DNA of 35,468 bases, taken from Faecalibacterium sp. CAG:74 (GTDB lineage: Bacteria; Bacillota; Clostridia; Christensenellales; Aristaeellaceae). The first letter of the stretch is position 1; every line of letters starts with the position of its first letter. A model generated the notes under the pieces. It was not told the DNA's origin, searched no databases, and saw nothing but the letters and a program-made list of their open reading frames with translations. The stretch spans positions 1-35,468 of the forward strand of contig FR899802.1 in the NCBI GenBank assembly GCA_000437595.1, read 5' to 3'. This document shows positions 1-8,978 of the stretch, in pieces. The translations under genes and the position numbers were made by a program.

Positions 1-1
1 G

Positions 2-673
2 CTGAACCTCTACGGGCTGCTGTTCTCCTTCCCCATTCCGATTCTGCTCGCCATCATGCTCAACCAGTTGAACTCGAAGCGCTTCAAGGGCTTCACGCAG
101 ACGGCGATTTACGTTCCGCACTTCATCTCCACCGTCGTGCTGGCTGGTATGCTCTACCTGTTCTTCTCCCCCACCAACGGCATCGTCAACAAGGTGATAG
201 AGGCCTGCGGGGGCAAGTCGATTTACTTCATGGTCGAGGAAAACTGGTTCCGCCCGCTGTTCATCGGTTCGGACATCTGGCAGAACGCCGGTTGGAATAC
301 CATCCTTTATATTGCCACGCTGACCTCCATCGACCCGCAGCTGTACGAAGCCGCGACCATCGACGGCGCGACCCGCTGGCAGAAGATTAGGAACATCGAC
401 ATTCCGCACCTGATTCCGATTGCCGTCATGATGCTGATTCTCTCCTGCGGTTCGCTCCTGTCCTCCAACACGGACAAGGCGCTGCTGCTCCAGACCTCCG
501 GCAACATCAAAACCTCGGATATCATCGGCGTGTACGTCTACAACACGGGCATCGGCAAGGCGCAGTACTCCTACACCTCCGCCATCGGTCTGTGCCTGAA
601 CGTCATCAACTTCGTCATCATCATTTCCGTCAACGCAATCTCCCGCAAGGCCAGCGACATCAGCCTGTTCTAA
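2..673 (+). CDS. Sugar ABC transporter permease, LplB/YtcP type (5' end outside window)
   Basis: Inner-membrane subunit of a carbohydrate importer. The reading frame is open from base 2, so the true start lies left of the window; the first ATG at 56 is internal, because the codons before it encode a typical membrane stretch (FPIPILLAIMLNQL). The cytoplasmic EAA loop that docks the ATPase is clear (YEAATIDGATRWQKIRNIDIPHL), as is the C-terminal end RKASDISLF usual in this subfamily. Substrate cannot be read from sequence; LplB-type permeases usually carry oligosaccharides. The next permease follows after 18 bases with its own RBS. No ATPase gene is present, as is common where one shared MsmX/UgpC-like ATPase serves many importers. 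Confidence 0.95.
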   Translation: MNLYGLLFSFPIPILLAIMLNQLNSKRFKGFTQTAIYVPHFISTVVLAGMLYLFFSPTNGIVNKVIEACGGKSIYFMVEENWFRPLFIGSDIWQNAGWNTILYIATLTSIDPQLYEAATIDGATRWQKIRNIDIPHLIPIAVMMLILSCGSLLSSNTDKALLLQTSGNIKTSDIIGVYVYNTGIGKAQYSYTSAIGLCLNVINFVIIISVNAISRKASDISLF

Positions 674-691
674 GAAAGGAGGGAAAGCAAA

Positions 692-1627
692 ATGGCAAAG
701 AAGGAAGCGGAAGTACACGGCATTCGCATCAAAGAGACGCGCGCTGACCGTACTTTCAACGTTCTCAACCTGATTTTCTGGATGATCGTGCTGTTTATCA
801 CGCTTTACCCCCTGTGGCTGGTGCTGATTGCGTCCGTCTCCGACCCGGATGCGGTGCTGGCGGGTGAAGTGCTCTTCTGGCCTAAGGGCTTCTCGCTCAT
901 GGGCTACGAGGCGGTTTTCCAGCACAGCGAGCTGTGGCAGAGCTACTTGAACTCCATCATTTACACGGTTCTCGGTTCGGCGCTGTCGGTGATTGTCTCC
1001 CTTGCAGCGGCGTACGCGCTGAGCCGCAAATTCGCCGGGAAAGCATTCGTCAACTTCCTGATTACGTTCACCATGTTCTTCTCCGGCGGCTTGATTCCGA
1101 TTTTCCTGAACGTGCGCGACTTGGGGCTGTACGACACGCGGCTGGTCATGATTCTGATGAACACCGTGTCCGTGTGGAACCTGATGGTCGCCCGCACCTA
1201 CATTCAGTCCTCCATTCCCAACGAGCTGTACGAAGCCGCGGTGATGGACGGCGCAGATCACTTCACTTACTTCTTCCGCTGCGTCCTGCCGCTGTCCGGC
1301 ACGATTATCGCCGTGCTGAGCGTCTACTACGGTGTGGCGCGCTGGAATGACTACTTCACGGGTCTGGTATTCATCCGCAACCGCGCGTATCTGCCGCTGC
1401 AGACCGTGCTGCGCGAAATTCTTGCTTCGCTGTCCATTTCCGGCTCCAGCGATACGTTCTTCGCCGCCTACGCCGACAACCTCGGCGGCCTGCAGGAGGC
1501 CATGCGCAAGGCGGAAGTCGCCAAGTACTGCTGCATCGTGGTGTCTACGGTTCCCGCGATTGTGCTGTACATCTTCATGCAGAAGTATTTCGTCAAGGGC
1601 GTTATGATTGGGTCGCTGAAGGGATAA
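692..1627 (+). CDS. Carbohydrate ABC transporter permease (MalG/YtcP-like)
   Basis: Second permease of the same importer, 311 aa. AAAGGAGGG lies 8 bases before the ATG. About six membrane segments are visible, the first near residues 27-48. The EAA loop reads YEAAVMDGADHFTYFFRCVLPLSG near residues 190-213, and the protein ends in the conserved KYFVKGVMIGSLKG of the YtcP group. It pairs with the upstream permease and the binding protein at 1861. The order permease-permease-binding protein is standard for this transporter class. What it carries is inferred from the neighbouring glycosidase to be a plant-wall oligosaccharide, possibly unsaturated rhamnogalacturonan fragments; this is not proven. 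Confidence 0.95.
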   Translation: MAKKEAEVHGIRIKETRADRTFNVLNLIFWMIVLFITLYPLWLVLIASVSDPDAVLAGEVLFWPKGFSLMGYEAVFQHSELWQSYLNSIIYTVLGSALSVIVSLAAAYALSRKFAGKAFVNFLITFTMFFSGGLIPIFLNVRDLGLYDTRLVMILMNTVSVWNLMVARTYIQSSIPNELYEAAVMDGADHFTYFFRCVLPLSGTIIAVLSVYYGVARWNDYFTGLVFIRNRAYLPLQTVLREILASLSISGSSDTFFAAYADNLGGLQEAMRKAEVAKYCCIVVSTVPAIVLYIFMQKYFVKGVMIGSLKG

Positions 1628-1674
1628 TCCTTTCAGACTTTCCTTCGGTTTTTCTCACTGCAATGCGCTTTTGC

Positions 1675-1765
1675 GGCAGGGGGATTTCGCTCCTGTGGGA
1701 GCGACAAGGGGGCAATGGAAACAGACGACGTCTGCGATCGCCCCCTTGACCCCTTCGTTTCCCCA
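1675..1765. repeat. Intergenic hairpin repeat, long-loop form, between permease and binding protein genes
   Basis: Two hairpins in series. The first is CGCTCCTGTGGGAGCG at 1689-1704. The second has a 9-bp stem CAAGGGGGC (1705-1713) / GCCCCCTTG (1740-1748), with a smaller nested stem CAGAC (1722-1726) / GTCTG (1730-1734) in its loop. GACCCCTTCG follows. The same design recurs at 29494 and 30889 in opposite orientation with different stem bases. Its place between the permease and binding-protein genes suggests an effect on transcript ends or stability. Confidence 0.85.
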
Positions 1766-1860
1766 TTTTTTTCGGATTTCACACGTCCGCAGCGGCGTGA
1801 TGAATCAATACCGTGCCATTCCCCGCGTGAGAATGGCGCAAACGAAAGGAGATTTTCTCT

Positions 1861-3366
1861 ATGAAGAAAATCGTCTCTGTTCTCCTCGCACTGGCCATGC
1901 TGCTGACGCTCGTCGGCTCCGCGGTTGCTGAGGACAAGGTCAACCTGACCGCCTTCCAGTACACGCTGGAAAACCAGTCCACGGACTTCAACAATCTCTG
2001 GTTCTTCCAGCAGATCGAAGAGAAGACCAACACCCACGTTGACTTCACGATGGTGAAGGACGCCGATTTCCAGACGCAGCTCAACCTGATGTTCATTTCC
2101 GGCAAGTACATGGACATGATTCTGCGCGGCAGCACCGACATTGAGGACTACGGCGTGAATCAGAGCCTGCTGATGCCGCTGGATGAGTACATCACCGAGG
2201 AAATCATGCCCAACTACGTCTCCCGCCTGAACCTGAACAATGCGGGCGACTCCATCCCCGCTTCTGACGGTCACAGCTACTACATCGGCTACCTGATCGC
2301 CCAGAACGTCAACCACAACGGCACTTGGTACATCAACACCACCCTGCTTGACCAGCTGGGTCTGGAAGTGCCCACCACCATCGACGAGTACACCAACGTC
2401 CTGCGCAAGTTCAAGGAAGCGGGCATCAAGTACCCGCTGTCCACCTCCACCTTCGGCTATGGCCCGGAAACCATCTGGAACGAATTCGCTTCCTTCGGCG
2501 TGCCGGAAAACTACGCCTTCTATCACATCACCGATGACGACAAGGTCGAATTCACCGGCACGATGCCCGGCTGGCGCGCGTGCGTTGAATGGCTGCACAT
2601 GCTCTACGAAGAAGGTCTGCTTGACCCCGAATGCCTGACGCAGGACTCCAACCTGTGGGCGAACAAGGTCAATGCTGGCGAAGTTGCTTCCTTCCCGTAC
2701 CTGCGCCTGATTAACACTGCCCTGACTCCCGACGTTTACAAGGACTTCAAGTCCATCCTTCCCCCGGCTGACCCGACCTACGGCGCTGCTGTCTCCGCGA
2801 TTCTGGAAGTGCCGGAACAGGGTGCTATCCTGACTTCGACCAACGCGAACCCCGTTGCGTCCCTGAAGTGGATCGACGCGCAGCTGGAAACCGAAACCAT
2901 GATGGTGGCGGCGAACGGCAAGGTCGGCGAGCAGATTCAGCTCAACGACGAAGGCAAGTACGAAGTCATCAACGTGCCGGAAAACAACGGCCTGTACTCC
3001 TTCGTGCCTGTCACGATGGGTCAGTTCTTCGCGCCCGGCGAATACTACACCCAGATTTATCAGATGGCGCCGCACCGCGTCGAACGCTACCTCGACTCCG
3101 AAATGTACGCTGCAGCGGGCGTTCTGGAGCACAAGAGCTACCAGTACGTCTCCAAGCTGAGCAAGATGGATAACGAGGATGCTGTCGAAGCCGCGAACAT
3201 CTACACCGAGCTGAAGAAGTTCATGGAAGAATCCGTGACCGACTTCATCAAGAACGGCGTGACCGACGAAAGCTACAACACCTTCGTGGAAACCGCCAAG
3301 GCCATCGGCGTGGAACGCTACATCGAACTGTACCAGAACGCCTACGACGCTTATCTGGCGAAGTAA
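1861..3366 (+). CDS. Extracellular sugar-binding protein of the LplA type
   Basis: Solute-binding protein for the importer encoded just upstream, 501 aa. The start is fixed by AAAGGAG 9 bases before the ATG. Residues 1-24 form a signal peptide (basic MKK, hydrophobic core, AVA-ED type I cleavage site). There is no lipobox cysteine, which is odd for a binding protein of a single-membrane Firmicute. The body is a family-1-like binding protein, alignable along its whole length with the lipoprotein at 3513 (shared LENQ, WFFQQIEE, ILRGS, DYGV, LTQ-SNLWA and QFFAP blocks). A terminator follows at 3384. The ligand is inferred to be an oligosaccharide. Confidence 0.93.
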   Translation: MKKIVSVLLALAMLLTLVGSAVAEDKVNLTAFQYTLENQSTDFNNLWFFQQIEEKTNTHVDFTMVKDADFQTQLNLMFISGKYMDMILRGSTDIEDYGVNQSLLMPLDEYITEEIMPNYVSRLNLNNAGDSIPASDGHSYYIGYLIAQNVNHNGTWYINTTLLDQLGLEVPTTIDEYTNVLRKFKEAGIKYPLSTSTFGYGPETIWNEFASFGVPENYAFYHITDDDKVEFTGTMPGWRACVEWLHMLYEEGLLDPECLTQDSNLWANKVNAGEVASFPYLRLINTALTPDVYKDFKSILPPADPTYGAAVSAILEVPEQGAILTSTNANPVASLKWIDAQLETETMMVAANGKVGEQIQLNDEGKYEVINVPENNGLYSFVPVTMGQFFAPGEYYTQIYQMAPHRVERYLDSEMYAAAGVLEHKSYQYVSKLSKMDNEDAVEAANIYTELKKFMEESVTDFIKNGVTDESYNTFVETAKAIGVERYIELYQNAYDAYLAK

Positions 3367-3383
3367 GCCTCTGAGGAAAGCCT

Positions 3384-3420
3384 GCCGGAGAGCCCTTGCG
3401 ACTCTCCGGCTTTTCTCTTT
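3384..3420 (+). terminator. Rho-independent terminator after the permease/binding-protein operon
   Basis: A perfect 9-bp stem GCCGGAGAG (3384-3392) / CTCTCCGGC (3402-3410) has a 9-base loop and is followed by TTTTCTCTTT. It begins 17 bases after the stop codon and separates the first operon from the promoter at 3448. Confidence 0.9.
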
Positions 3421-3447
3421 CCGGCGTAAATTGCTTCCGAACTTCGT

Positions 3448-3476
3448 TTGCTATCTTCTGCAGTTTGTGATATAAT
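3448..3476 (+). promoter_or_regulatory. Sigma-A promoter with extended -10 for the 3513-14086 operon
   Basis: TTGCTA (3448-3453), a 17-base spacer and a perfect TATAAT (3471-3476) preceded by TGA, an extended -10. Predicted transcription start is near 3483, about 30 bases before the lipoprotein gene. No later promoter was evident before 14086, so the next seven genes probably form one transcript. Confidence 0.8.
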
Positions 3477-3512
3477 CAGAAGTAACAAAAACATGCAAAG
3501 GGGCATGACGAC

Positions 3513-5060
3513 ATGCGAAAAAATGCGTTTTTCCTTCTGCTGCTTCTTCTTTTGCTGCTGACGCTCAGCGGCTGCGGTGATAGCATTGCGCCGGAGACAG
3601 AGAAAGTATCTCTGACCGCGCTGCAATACGAGTTGGAGAACCAGACGCTTGATTTTGACAACATGTGGTTTTTCCAGCAGATTGAGGAGCAGACGGGCGT
3701 GCATGTCGATTTCGACGTCGTCAAGCTTTCGGACTGGACGAACCGCGTCAACCTGATGTTCGCCTCCGGGCGCTATCACGATCTGATTCTGCGCGGCAGC
3801 CTGGACGTGGAGGACTACGGCGTGACGCAGCATGTGATTCTGCCGCTGGATGACTATCTGGAAGAATACATGCCGACGTATTTCGGCCGCCTGTCTATTG
3901 ATAACGCGGGGCGCACCCTCCCCTCCTCCGACGGGAAGATGTACTACGTCGGCTTTCTGCTCTCGCAGGGCATCAACACCAACGGACACTTCTTCATCAA
4001 CAAAACGTGGCTGGACAAGTTGGGACTGTCCGTCCCGACGACGACGGAGGAGCTGACCGAAGTCTTGCGCGCATTCAAAAACGGCGATCCGAACGGCAAC
4101 GGGTTAGCTGACGAAATCCCCTACGAAGCGACATTCGCCGACGTGAACACCGGGCTGTACAACGCCTTCAGCGCGTTCGGCATCCCGATGAACGAGTACT
4201 TTGTTCAGCTGTCCGCGGACGGCAAGGTGCTCTTCATGCCGGAGGAGGACGGCTTCCGCGCGTGCGTGGAGTGGCTGCACTCGCTCTGTCAGGAAGGCTT
4301 GCTGGATGTGGAGTCGCTCACGCAGGGGTCGAATCTCTGGGCGGCGAAGGTGAATCAACAGAAGGCGGGGTATTTCACCTACTGGCGGCTCATCAATACT
4401 GCGCTTTCCGAAGACATTGCGGCAGACTACGAGGTTATGCTGCCCGTCCACGCAGAGGGGTACACGGCGAGGCTTGCGCGGACGAAAGACGAAATCGAGT
4501 TCGGCGCGGCGCTGACGATTCAGAATCATGATATTCCGTCATCGCTTCGCTGGCTGGACGCGCAGTTCGAGACAGAGAACATGCTGGTGGCGCAGAACGG
4601 CAAAATCGGCGACACGCTGATTCTGCGCGGCGACGGGCGCTACGAGGTCGCTTACGTTCCCGCGGGAAATGAGCTGTACAAGACCGTGCCGATTATCTGC
4701 GGGCAGTTCTTCGCACCCGCGAGCTACTATGCCTCGGTATACGTTCCGGCGGCGCACCGGCAGGAGAAATCCGCCTACTGCGCGCTCTACGACGAATCCG
4801 GCGTCTTGGAAGAGGTTCCGTACACGCTGCTGATTAACACCGTGCCGATTACGAGCGAGGAATCCGCGCGCATTCAGCAGCTCTACACGTCGCTGAAATC
4901 CGCCGTGAATGCGTATCTGGTGGAATTCGTCACGCGCGGCGTGACGGACGAGCGCTTTGCTGACTTCCTGACGGAGCTGAACAGCGTCGGCGCACAGGAG
5001 TACGTTTCGCTCTACCAAACCGCCTATGACCGCTACATGAAGGGACTTTCGGAGCAATGA
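3513..5060 (+). CDS. Sugar-binding lipoprotein, paralogue of the 1861 gene, coupled to an AraC regulator
   Basis: Binding protein of 515 aa with a lipoprotein signal: MRKN, a run of leucines, then LSGC with the lipidated Cys near residue 21. It aligns with the 1861 protein throughout, but has an insert near residues 190-205 (NGDPNGNGLADEIP, resembling a calcium loop seen in other binding proteins). No permease gene follows; its stop overlaps the start of a membrane AraC regulator (ATGA), so the two are translationally coupled. It may deliver the ligand to the shared importer, or act as the ligand-sensing partner of the regulator. The second option is inference, by analogy with binding-protein/sensor pairs such as XylFII-LytS. 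The RBS is modest (AAAGGGG, about 12 bases before ATG). Confidence 0.9.
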   Translation: MRKNAFFLLLLLLLLLTLSGCGDSIAPETEKVSLTALQYELENQTLDFDNMWFFQQIEEQTGVHVDFDVVKLSDWTNRVNLMFASGRYHDLILRGSLDVEDYGVTQHVILPLDDYLEEYMPTYFGRLSIDNAGRTLPSSDGKMYYVGFLLSQGINTNGHFFINKTWLDKLGLSVPTTTEELTEVLRAFKNGDPNGNGLADEIPYEATFADVNTGLYNAFSAFGIPMNEYFVQLSADGKVLFMPEEDGFRACVEWLHSLCQEGLLDVESLTQGSNLWAAKVNQQKAGYFTYWRLINTALSEDIAADYEVMLPVHAEGYTARLARTKDEIEFGAALTIQNHDIPSSLRWLDAQFETENMLVAQNGKIGDTLILRGDGRYEVAYVPAGNELYKTVPIICGQFFAPASYYASVYVPAAHRQEKSAYCALYDESGVLEEVPYTLLINTVPITSEESARIQQLYTSLKSAVNAYLVEFVTRGVTDERFADFLTELNSVGAQEYVSLYQTAYDRYMKGLSEQ

Positions 5061-7303
5061 AACAGCAATCCGGCAGCAAACGCCTTTCCACCTTCGCGCG
5101 CTACGTCGTGTCCTATATGCTGGTGCTGCTTCTTGCGCTCAGCGCGCTGTTCCTGTACATGTACGTCTACATGAACCGCGAGGTGCGCGCGCAGGTCATC
5201 TCCAACGGCATCAACCGTTTGAGCCGCATCGCTTACCAGCACGAGGGGTATCTGGACAACATGCTCAACACTGCCGAGCAGATCGGCCTCTCCCCTTACC
5301 TGCAGCCGTTCAGCTACCGCGACGAGCCGTGGCGCGCCTATGAACTGATGCAGCAGCTTGTCCCCTACACGGTCAGCAACGACTTTTCTGACCAGATGTA
5401 CCTGTGCTTCGCCAGCGACGACTATCTGTACTCTTCCTCCTCGATGATGACGCTGGACATGTTCAGCAGCCTGATGCACTACGAGCATGTGTCCGGCGCG
5501 GAATTGATGCGCCTGATCCGTCAGCCCGGCGGACTGTGCGTCCTTCCAGCGCAGAAAGTCGCATCCTCCCTTCTGGGCAGCGACCAGTACGACATGACGA
5601 CGTTCATTATCCCGCTGGGCATGAGCCAGAAAAGTGAACGTGGGTCGATGCTCTTCCTCCTGCGGCAGAACACCTATCAGCAGCTCTTTTCTGACGCGAT
5701 TGCTATGAACGCAAACACCTGCATCCTGCATGACGGCGCGATTCTGGCATCATCGGGCGAACTTCCGCTTTCGGCGGATGAGCTGACATCCCTGCTTGCG
5801 GGCAACGAGGCAACCATGCAGCGCGAATTCGTCTCCGGCGGCGTCCCCTACACGCTGCTTGCGCTGGGCAACCGCAGCTGGGGGATGCAGTATGTGATGC
5901 TCATGCCATCGTCGGAACTGACGGGCAACGTCTGGCACAGCATGGGCGGCGTGCTGATGATGATTGCGGCGCTGGCAGTCGCGGGCAGCGTGCTGTCCTA
6001 CCTGCTGGCTCGGCGCAACATCCGCCCCATCCGCGAGATTTCGAGCCTGCTTCCGCAGGACGAGAGCCGCGGCGACGAATGGTCATCCATCCAGACGGGC
6101 ATACAGGAGTTGTCCCGCCGCAACAGCGACTTGACGCGCCGCCTCGAATCCTCCCTGCCCATGCAGCGGCATGACTTCGTGCTGCGGTTCATGAAAGGGC
6201 GCTTTGACAGCCGCGAACTCGCCGTCGCCGCCGCCATGAGCGTCCGGCTGGACATCGACAAGCCGTATTACGGCATGGTGCTCTGCCCCGAACAGGAGCA
6301 GAACGACCAGCCCTTCACCATGCAGGAGGAGCCGCTGAACCGCGTGACAGGCGTAACCGTCTGCTCGGTCGAAATGGCGGCGATGAACAACTTCCTCTAT
6401 GTCGTTTTCGCCGACACTGAGCAGGGCCTGCACGACGTGGCAAACGCGCTGCACCAGATTTGCATCGAGCGCTACGGCCACGCCTGTGTCGCCATGAGCA
6501 ACGCGCACCAAAATTTCACCCACGCGCCCGCGTGCTACCTCGAAGCCGCGACCGCCTACGACAACCGCTTTGTCATGGACGACAGCCGCGTGCTGGAATA
6601 CTCGTTCGTCTCCGTCAACCTGCGCGACATCCTGCCGCAGGCGCGCAAGATCACCGACGGCATCAATCAGGCGCTGGTGCTGAACAACCGCGCCCTGCTT
6701 TCCGGCAAGCTCGATGAGCTGCTGGCGTTCCTCAAGCATTCCAGCATGACGCCGTTCGCCTTCCGCCTGATTTACAACGACGTGATTCACACGCTCCTGC
6801 GCGAACACGCCGCGAACGTCGCCGACAGCAGCGACATGAAGGACATGTACGACATCTTCTCCCTCTCCGGCTGCCAGAGCGTGGATGATTTGGACGAGCT
6901 GCTCCGCCGATTGTGCGACGCGATTCTGCAAGCAGAGAAGCCCGTGTCGACCGAGGAGACCGGCGGCATCGAGGAGGTGGCGGCGTACATCCGCGAGCAT
7001 TACGCCGACCCGGAACTATCCATCAGCGCCATTGCCGAGGCGTTCGGCGTATCGACCGCGCGGCTCTCACTGTCCTTCAAGGAGCGCAACCGCGTCTCCC
7101 CGAACGAATACCTGACGATTCTTCGCGTCGAGCGCTCAAAGCAGCTGCTGACCGAAACCGAACTGTCCATCAAGGAAATTGCCGTGAACGTCGGCTACTA
7201 CGATGCGTCGAGCTTCATTCGCCGCTTCAAGCAGATTACCGGCGTCACGCCGCTGCAGTACCGCCGCAGCAAGGAGGACACAAACCATGGAAACGACGCT
7301 TGA
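5057..7303 (+). CDS. Membrane-bound AraC-family regulator with an extracellular sensor domain
   Basis: One-component transcription regulator, 748 aa. TM helix 1 is near residues 16-38 and TM helix 2 near 292-316; the roughly 250 residues between them should be extracellular. The second helix is followed by RRNIRPIREISSLLP, a HAMP-like linker, then a cytoplasmic region and a C-terminal double HTH of AraC type from about residue 640 (LSISAIAEAFGVSTARLSLSFKE and LSIKEIAVNVGYYDASSFIRRFKQITGVTPLQYRR). This layout is typical of regulators placed next to LplA/B/C-type transporters in Firmicutes. It overlaps the upstream lipoprotein gene by 4 bases and the next gene by 17 bases. It likely controls the local pectin-use genes; the inducer is unknown. 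Confidence 0.92.
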   Translation: MKQQSGSKRLSTFARYVVSYMLVLLLALSALFLYMYVYMNREVRAQVISNGINRLSRIAYQHEGYLDNMLNTAEQIGLSPYLQPFSYRDEPWRAYELMQQLVPYTVSNDFSDQMYLCFASDDYLYSSSSMMTLDMFSSLMHYEHVSGAELMRLIRQPGGLCVLPAQKVASSLLGSDQYDMTTFIIPLGMSQKSERGSMLFLLRQNTYQQLFSDAIAMNANTCILHDGAILASSGELPLSADELTSLLAGNEATMQREFVSGGVPYTLLALGNRSWGMQYVMLMPSSELTGNVWHSMGGVLMMIAALAVAGSVLSYLLARRNIRPIREISSLLPQDESRGDEWSSIQTGIQELSRRNSDLTRRLESSLPMQRHDFVLRFMKGRFDSRELAVAAAMSVRLDIDKPYYGMVLCPEQEQNDQPFTMQEEPLNRVTGVTVCSVEMAAMNNFLYVVFADTEQGLHDVANALHQICIERYGHACVAMSNAHQNFTHAPACYLEAATAYDNRFVMDDSRVLEYSFVSVNLRDILPQARKITDGINQALVLNNRALLSGKLDELLAFLKHSSMTPFAFRLIYNDVIHTLLREHAANVADSSDMKDMYDIFSLSGCQSVDDLDELLRRLCDAILQAEKPVSTEETGGIEEVAAYIREHYADPELSISAIAEAFGVSTARLSLSFKERNRVSPNEYLTILRVERSKQLLTETELSIKEIAVNVGYYDASSFIRRFKQITGVTPLQYRRSKEDTNHGNDA

Positions 7304-8243
7304 CGTGCGCGGCGTGACCCGGCGCTACGGGACACGGGAGGTCTTGAAAGGCATCACATTCGCCGCGCAGAAGGGCGAAATCATTGCGCTGCTTGGGCGC
7401 AATGGCACGGGCAAATCGACGCTGATGAACACCATCACGGGGTATCTGTGCCAGTCGGGCGGCAACATCTCCATCTGCGGCTATGACGTGCTGACCCAGC
7501 CGCTGGAAGCCCGCCGCCGCACGGGGTATCTGCCGGAGCAGCCGCCGCTGTATCCCGACATGACGGTGACGGAGTATCTGCGCTACTGCTGCCGTCTGCG
7601 CGGGCTGAAAGCAAGTACACAGACGGCGGAAATCGCCCGCGTGATTGAACTGACGGGGCTGGAGGCATATGCGCATCGGCTGTCCGGGCGGTTGTCGAAG
7701 GGGTATCGGCAGCGCTTGGGCGTCGCGCAGGCGCTTCTGGGGCAGCCGCCGCTGCTCATCCTCGATGAACCCGGCAGCGGACTTGACCCGCTGCAAATGG
7801 CGCAGATGCGCGAGGTCATCCGCCGCGCGGGGCAGGACAGCACCGTTCTGCTCTCGTCGCACCTGCTCAGCGAAGTAACGAACGTCTGCGGGCGCGCGAT
7901 TGTGCTGGACGAAGGCGTCATCCGCTATGACGGCACGATGGATGCGCTGCTGCGCGGCGCGGCGAGTCTGCGGCTGATGTACCGCGGGGATGCGCCGATG
8001 ATGGCGCTAATTCGCGAACTGCCGGGCGTAACGGAAGTGACGGAGCAAGATTGCCGGGAAGACGGCTGTCATCTGCTGCTGATTCGCCACGAGATGTATG
8101 CCGACCTGCGCGCGCAGGTGTCCGCGCTGTGCTACGAAAATCACTGTGCGCTGCTGGAAGAGACAAACGGCAGCGACGCGCTGGAGGATGCGTTCCTGCA
8201 CGTCATCGCTCGGAAGGACATCAGCCGAAAGGAGGTGGAGTGA
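7287..8243 (+). CDS. ABC transporter ATPase, GldA/CcmA-like
   Basis: Cytoplasmic ATPase, 318 aa. I chose ATG 7287 because AAGGAGG lies 10 bases before it and the protein then opens with the normal METTLDVRGVTRRYG; an in-frame extension back to 7203 only repeats coding sequence of the regulator. Walker A is GRNGTGKST, the signature is LSKGYRQRLG, Walker B is LLILDEPGSGLDP, and the switch His is in LLSSHLLSEV. A C-terminal extension of roughly 90 residues fits ABC-2 exporter ATPases. It is followed directly by a GldF-like permease and a GldG-like protein, so it drives that complex, not the sugar importer. Substrate is unknown. Confidence 0.92.
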   Translation: METTLDVRGVTRRYGTREVLKGITFAAQKGEIIALLGRNGTGKSTLMNTITGYLCQSGGNISICGYDVLTQPLEARRRTGYLPEQPPLYPDMTVTEYLRYCCRLRGLKASTQTAEIARVIELTGLEAYAHRLSGRLSKGYRQRLGVAQALLGQPPLLILDEPGSGLDPLQMAQMREVIRRAGQDSTVLLSSHLLSEVTNVCGRAIVLDEGVIRYDGTMDALLRGAASLRLMYRGDAPMMALIRELPGVTEVTEQDCREDGCHLLLIRHEMYADLRAQVSALCYENHCALLEETNGSDALEDAFLHVIARKDISRKEVE

Positions 8244-8972
8244 ATGCGTGCCGTATTCCGCCATGAATTGAGCGGCTATTTCACCACCCCCGTCGGGTAT
8301 GTGTTCCTGACGATGTATGCGCTTTTGTCCGGCTTGGTGTTCGTGTTCATCAACATCGGGCAGGAAATGAGCGCGAGCATGAACCTGCTCTTTTCGGGGA
8401 TGCAGCTGCCGCTGATGCTGATTGCGCCGCTTTTGACGATGCGCCTGTTCGCGGAAGAAAAGCGGATGCGCACCGACCAATTGCTGCTCACCTCCCCTGT
8501 TCCGCTGGGGCAGATTGTGCTGGGCAAAGCGCTTGCGTCGCTGGCGCTGCTGATGATTGCCATGCTGCTGTCGCTGATTTACCCGCTGCTGATCGCCCCG
8601 TATGCGCAAATCGCGTGGTCAGAAATCGCGGTGGTGTTCCTCGGCTACTATCTGCTTGACGCGGCGATGGTGTCCGTCGGCGTGCTGCTCTCTTCGCTCT
8701 GCACGAACCAGGTTACCGCCGCCATCCTGACGCTGGGCGTGAACGTGCTGATGTACCTGTCGGAGCATTATATTGTCCCGCAGGCGGGCACAAGCGCGTA
8801 CCTCCACCCGGTCAGCGTGATACTAAGCTTCCTGCCCTCTTCCGCGCGGCTGGGCGACTTCGCCAACGGCATCGTCAGCCTGTCCGACATCGTGTATTTT
8901 GTCGTCTTCACCGCGCTGATTCTCTTCCTGACCGACCGCGCGATGGAAAAGCGCCGCCACGCAAAGGGGTGA
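8244..8972 (+). CDS. ABC-2 type permease, GldF-like
   Basis: Integral membrane protein of 242 aa with about six helices. It opens with MRAVFRHELSGYFTTPVGYVF, the characteristic start of ABC-2 permeases related to GldF and NosY, and contains LFAEEKRMRTDQLLLTSPVPLGQIVLGK, the conserved cytoplasmic loop of this family. The ATG directly follows the stop of the ATPase gene, and AGGAGG sits inside that gene's last codons. It should form the channel part of an exporter or mechanochemical complex with the ATPase. In Bacteroidetes such proteins support gliding; in Firmicutes the role of this set has not been established as far as I know. Confidence 0.92.
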   Translation: MRAVFRHELSGYFTTPVGYVFLTMYALLSGLVFVFINIGQEMSASMNLLFSGMQLPLMLIAPLLTMRLFAEEKRMRTDQLLLTSPVPLGQIVLGKALASLALLMIAMLLSLIYPLLIAPYAQIAWSEIAVVFLGYYLLDAAMVSVGVLLSSLCTNQVTAAILTLGVNVLMYLSEHYIVPQAGTSAYLHPVSVILSFLPSSARLGDFANGIVSLSDIVYFVVFTALILFLTDRAMEKRRHAKG

Positions 8973-8978
8973 TTTTTG

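Noticed and set aside
1633..3132. Long open frame on the minus strand opposite the first binding-protein gene (499 codons)
   Set aside because: It is antisense to a clear gene, has no recognisable domain, and its composition (rich in V, R, H, Q) is that of a shadow frame in GC-rich DNA. The same holds for the long antisense frames at 15228-16661, 20030-21592 and 22508-24355.
8976..8978. TTG as start of the GldG-like gene
   Set aside because: ATG one codon later has the better RBS distance and needs no rare start.
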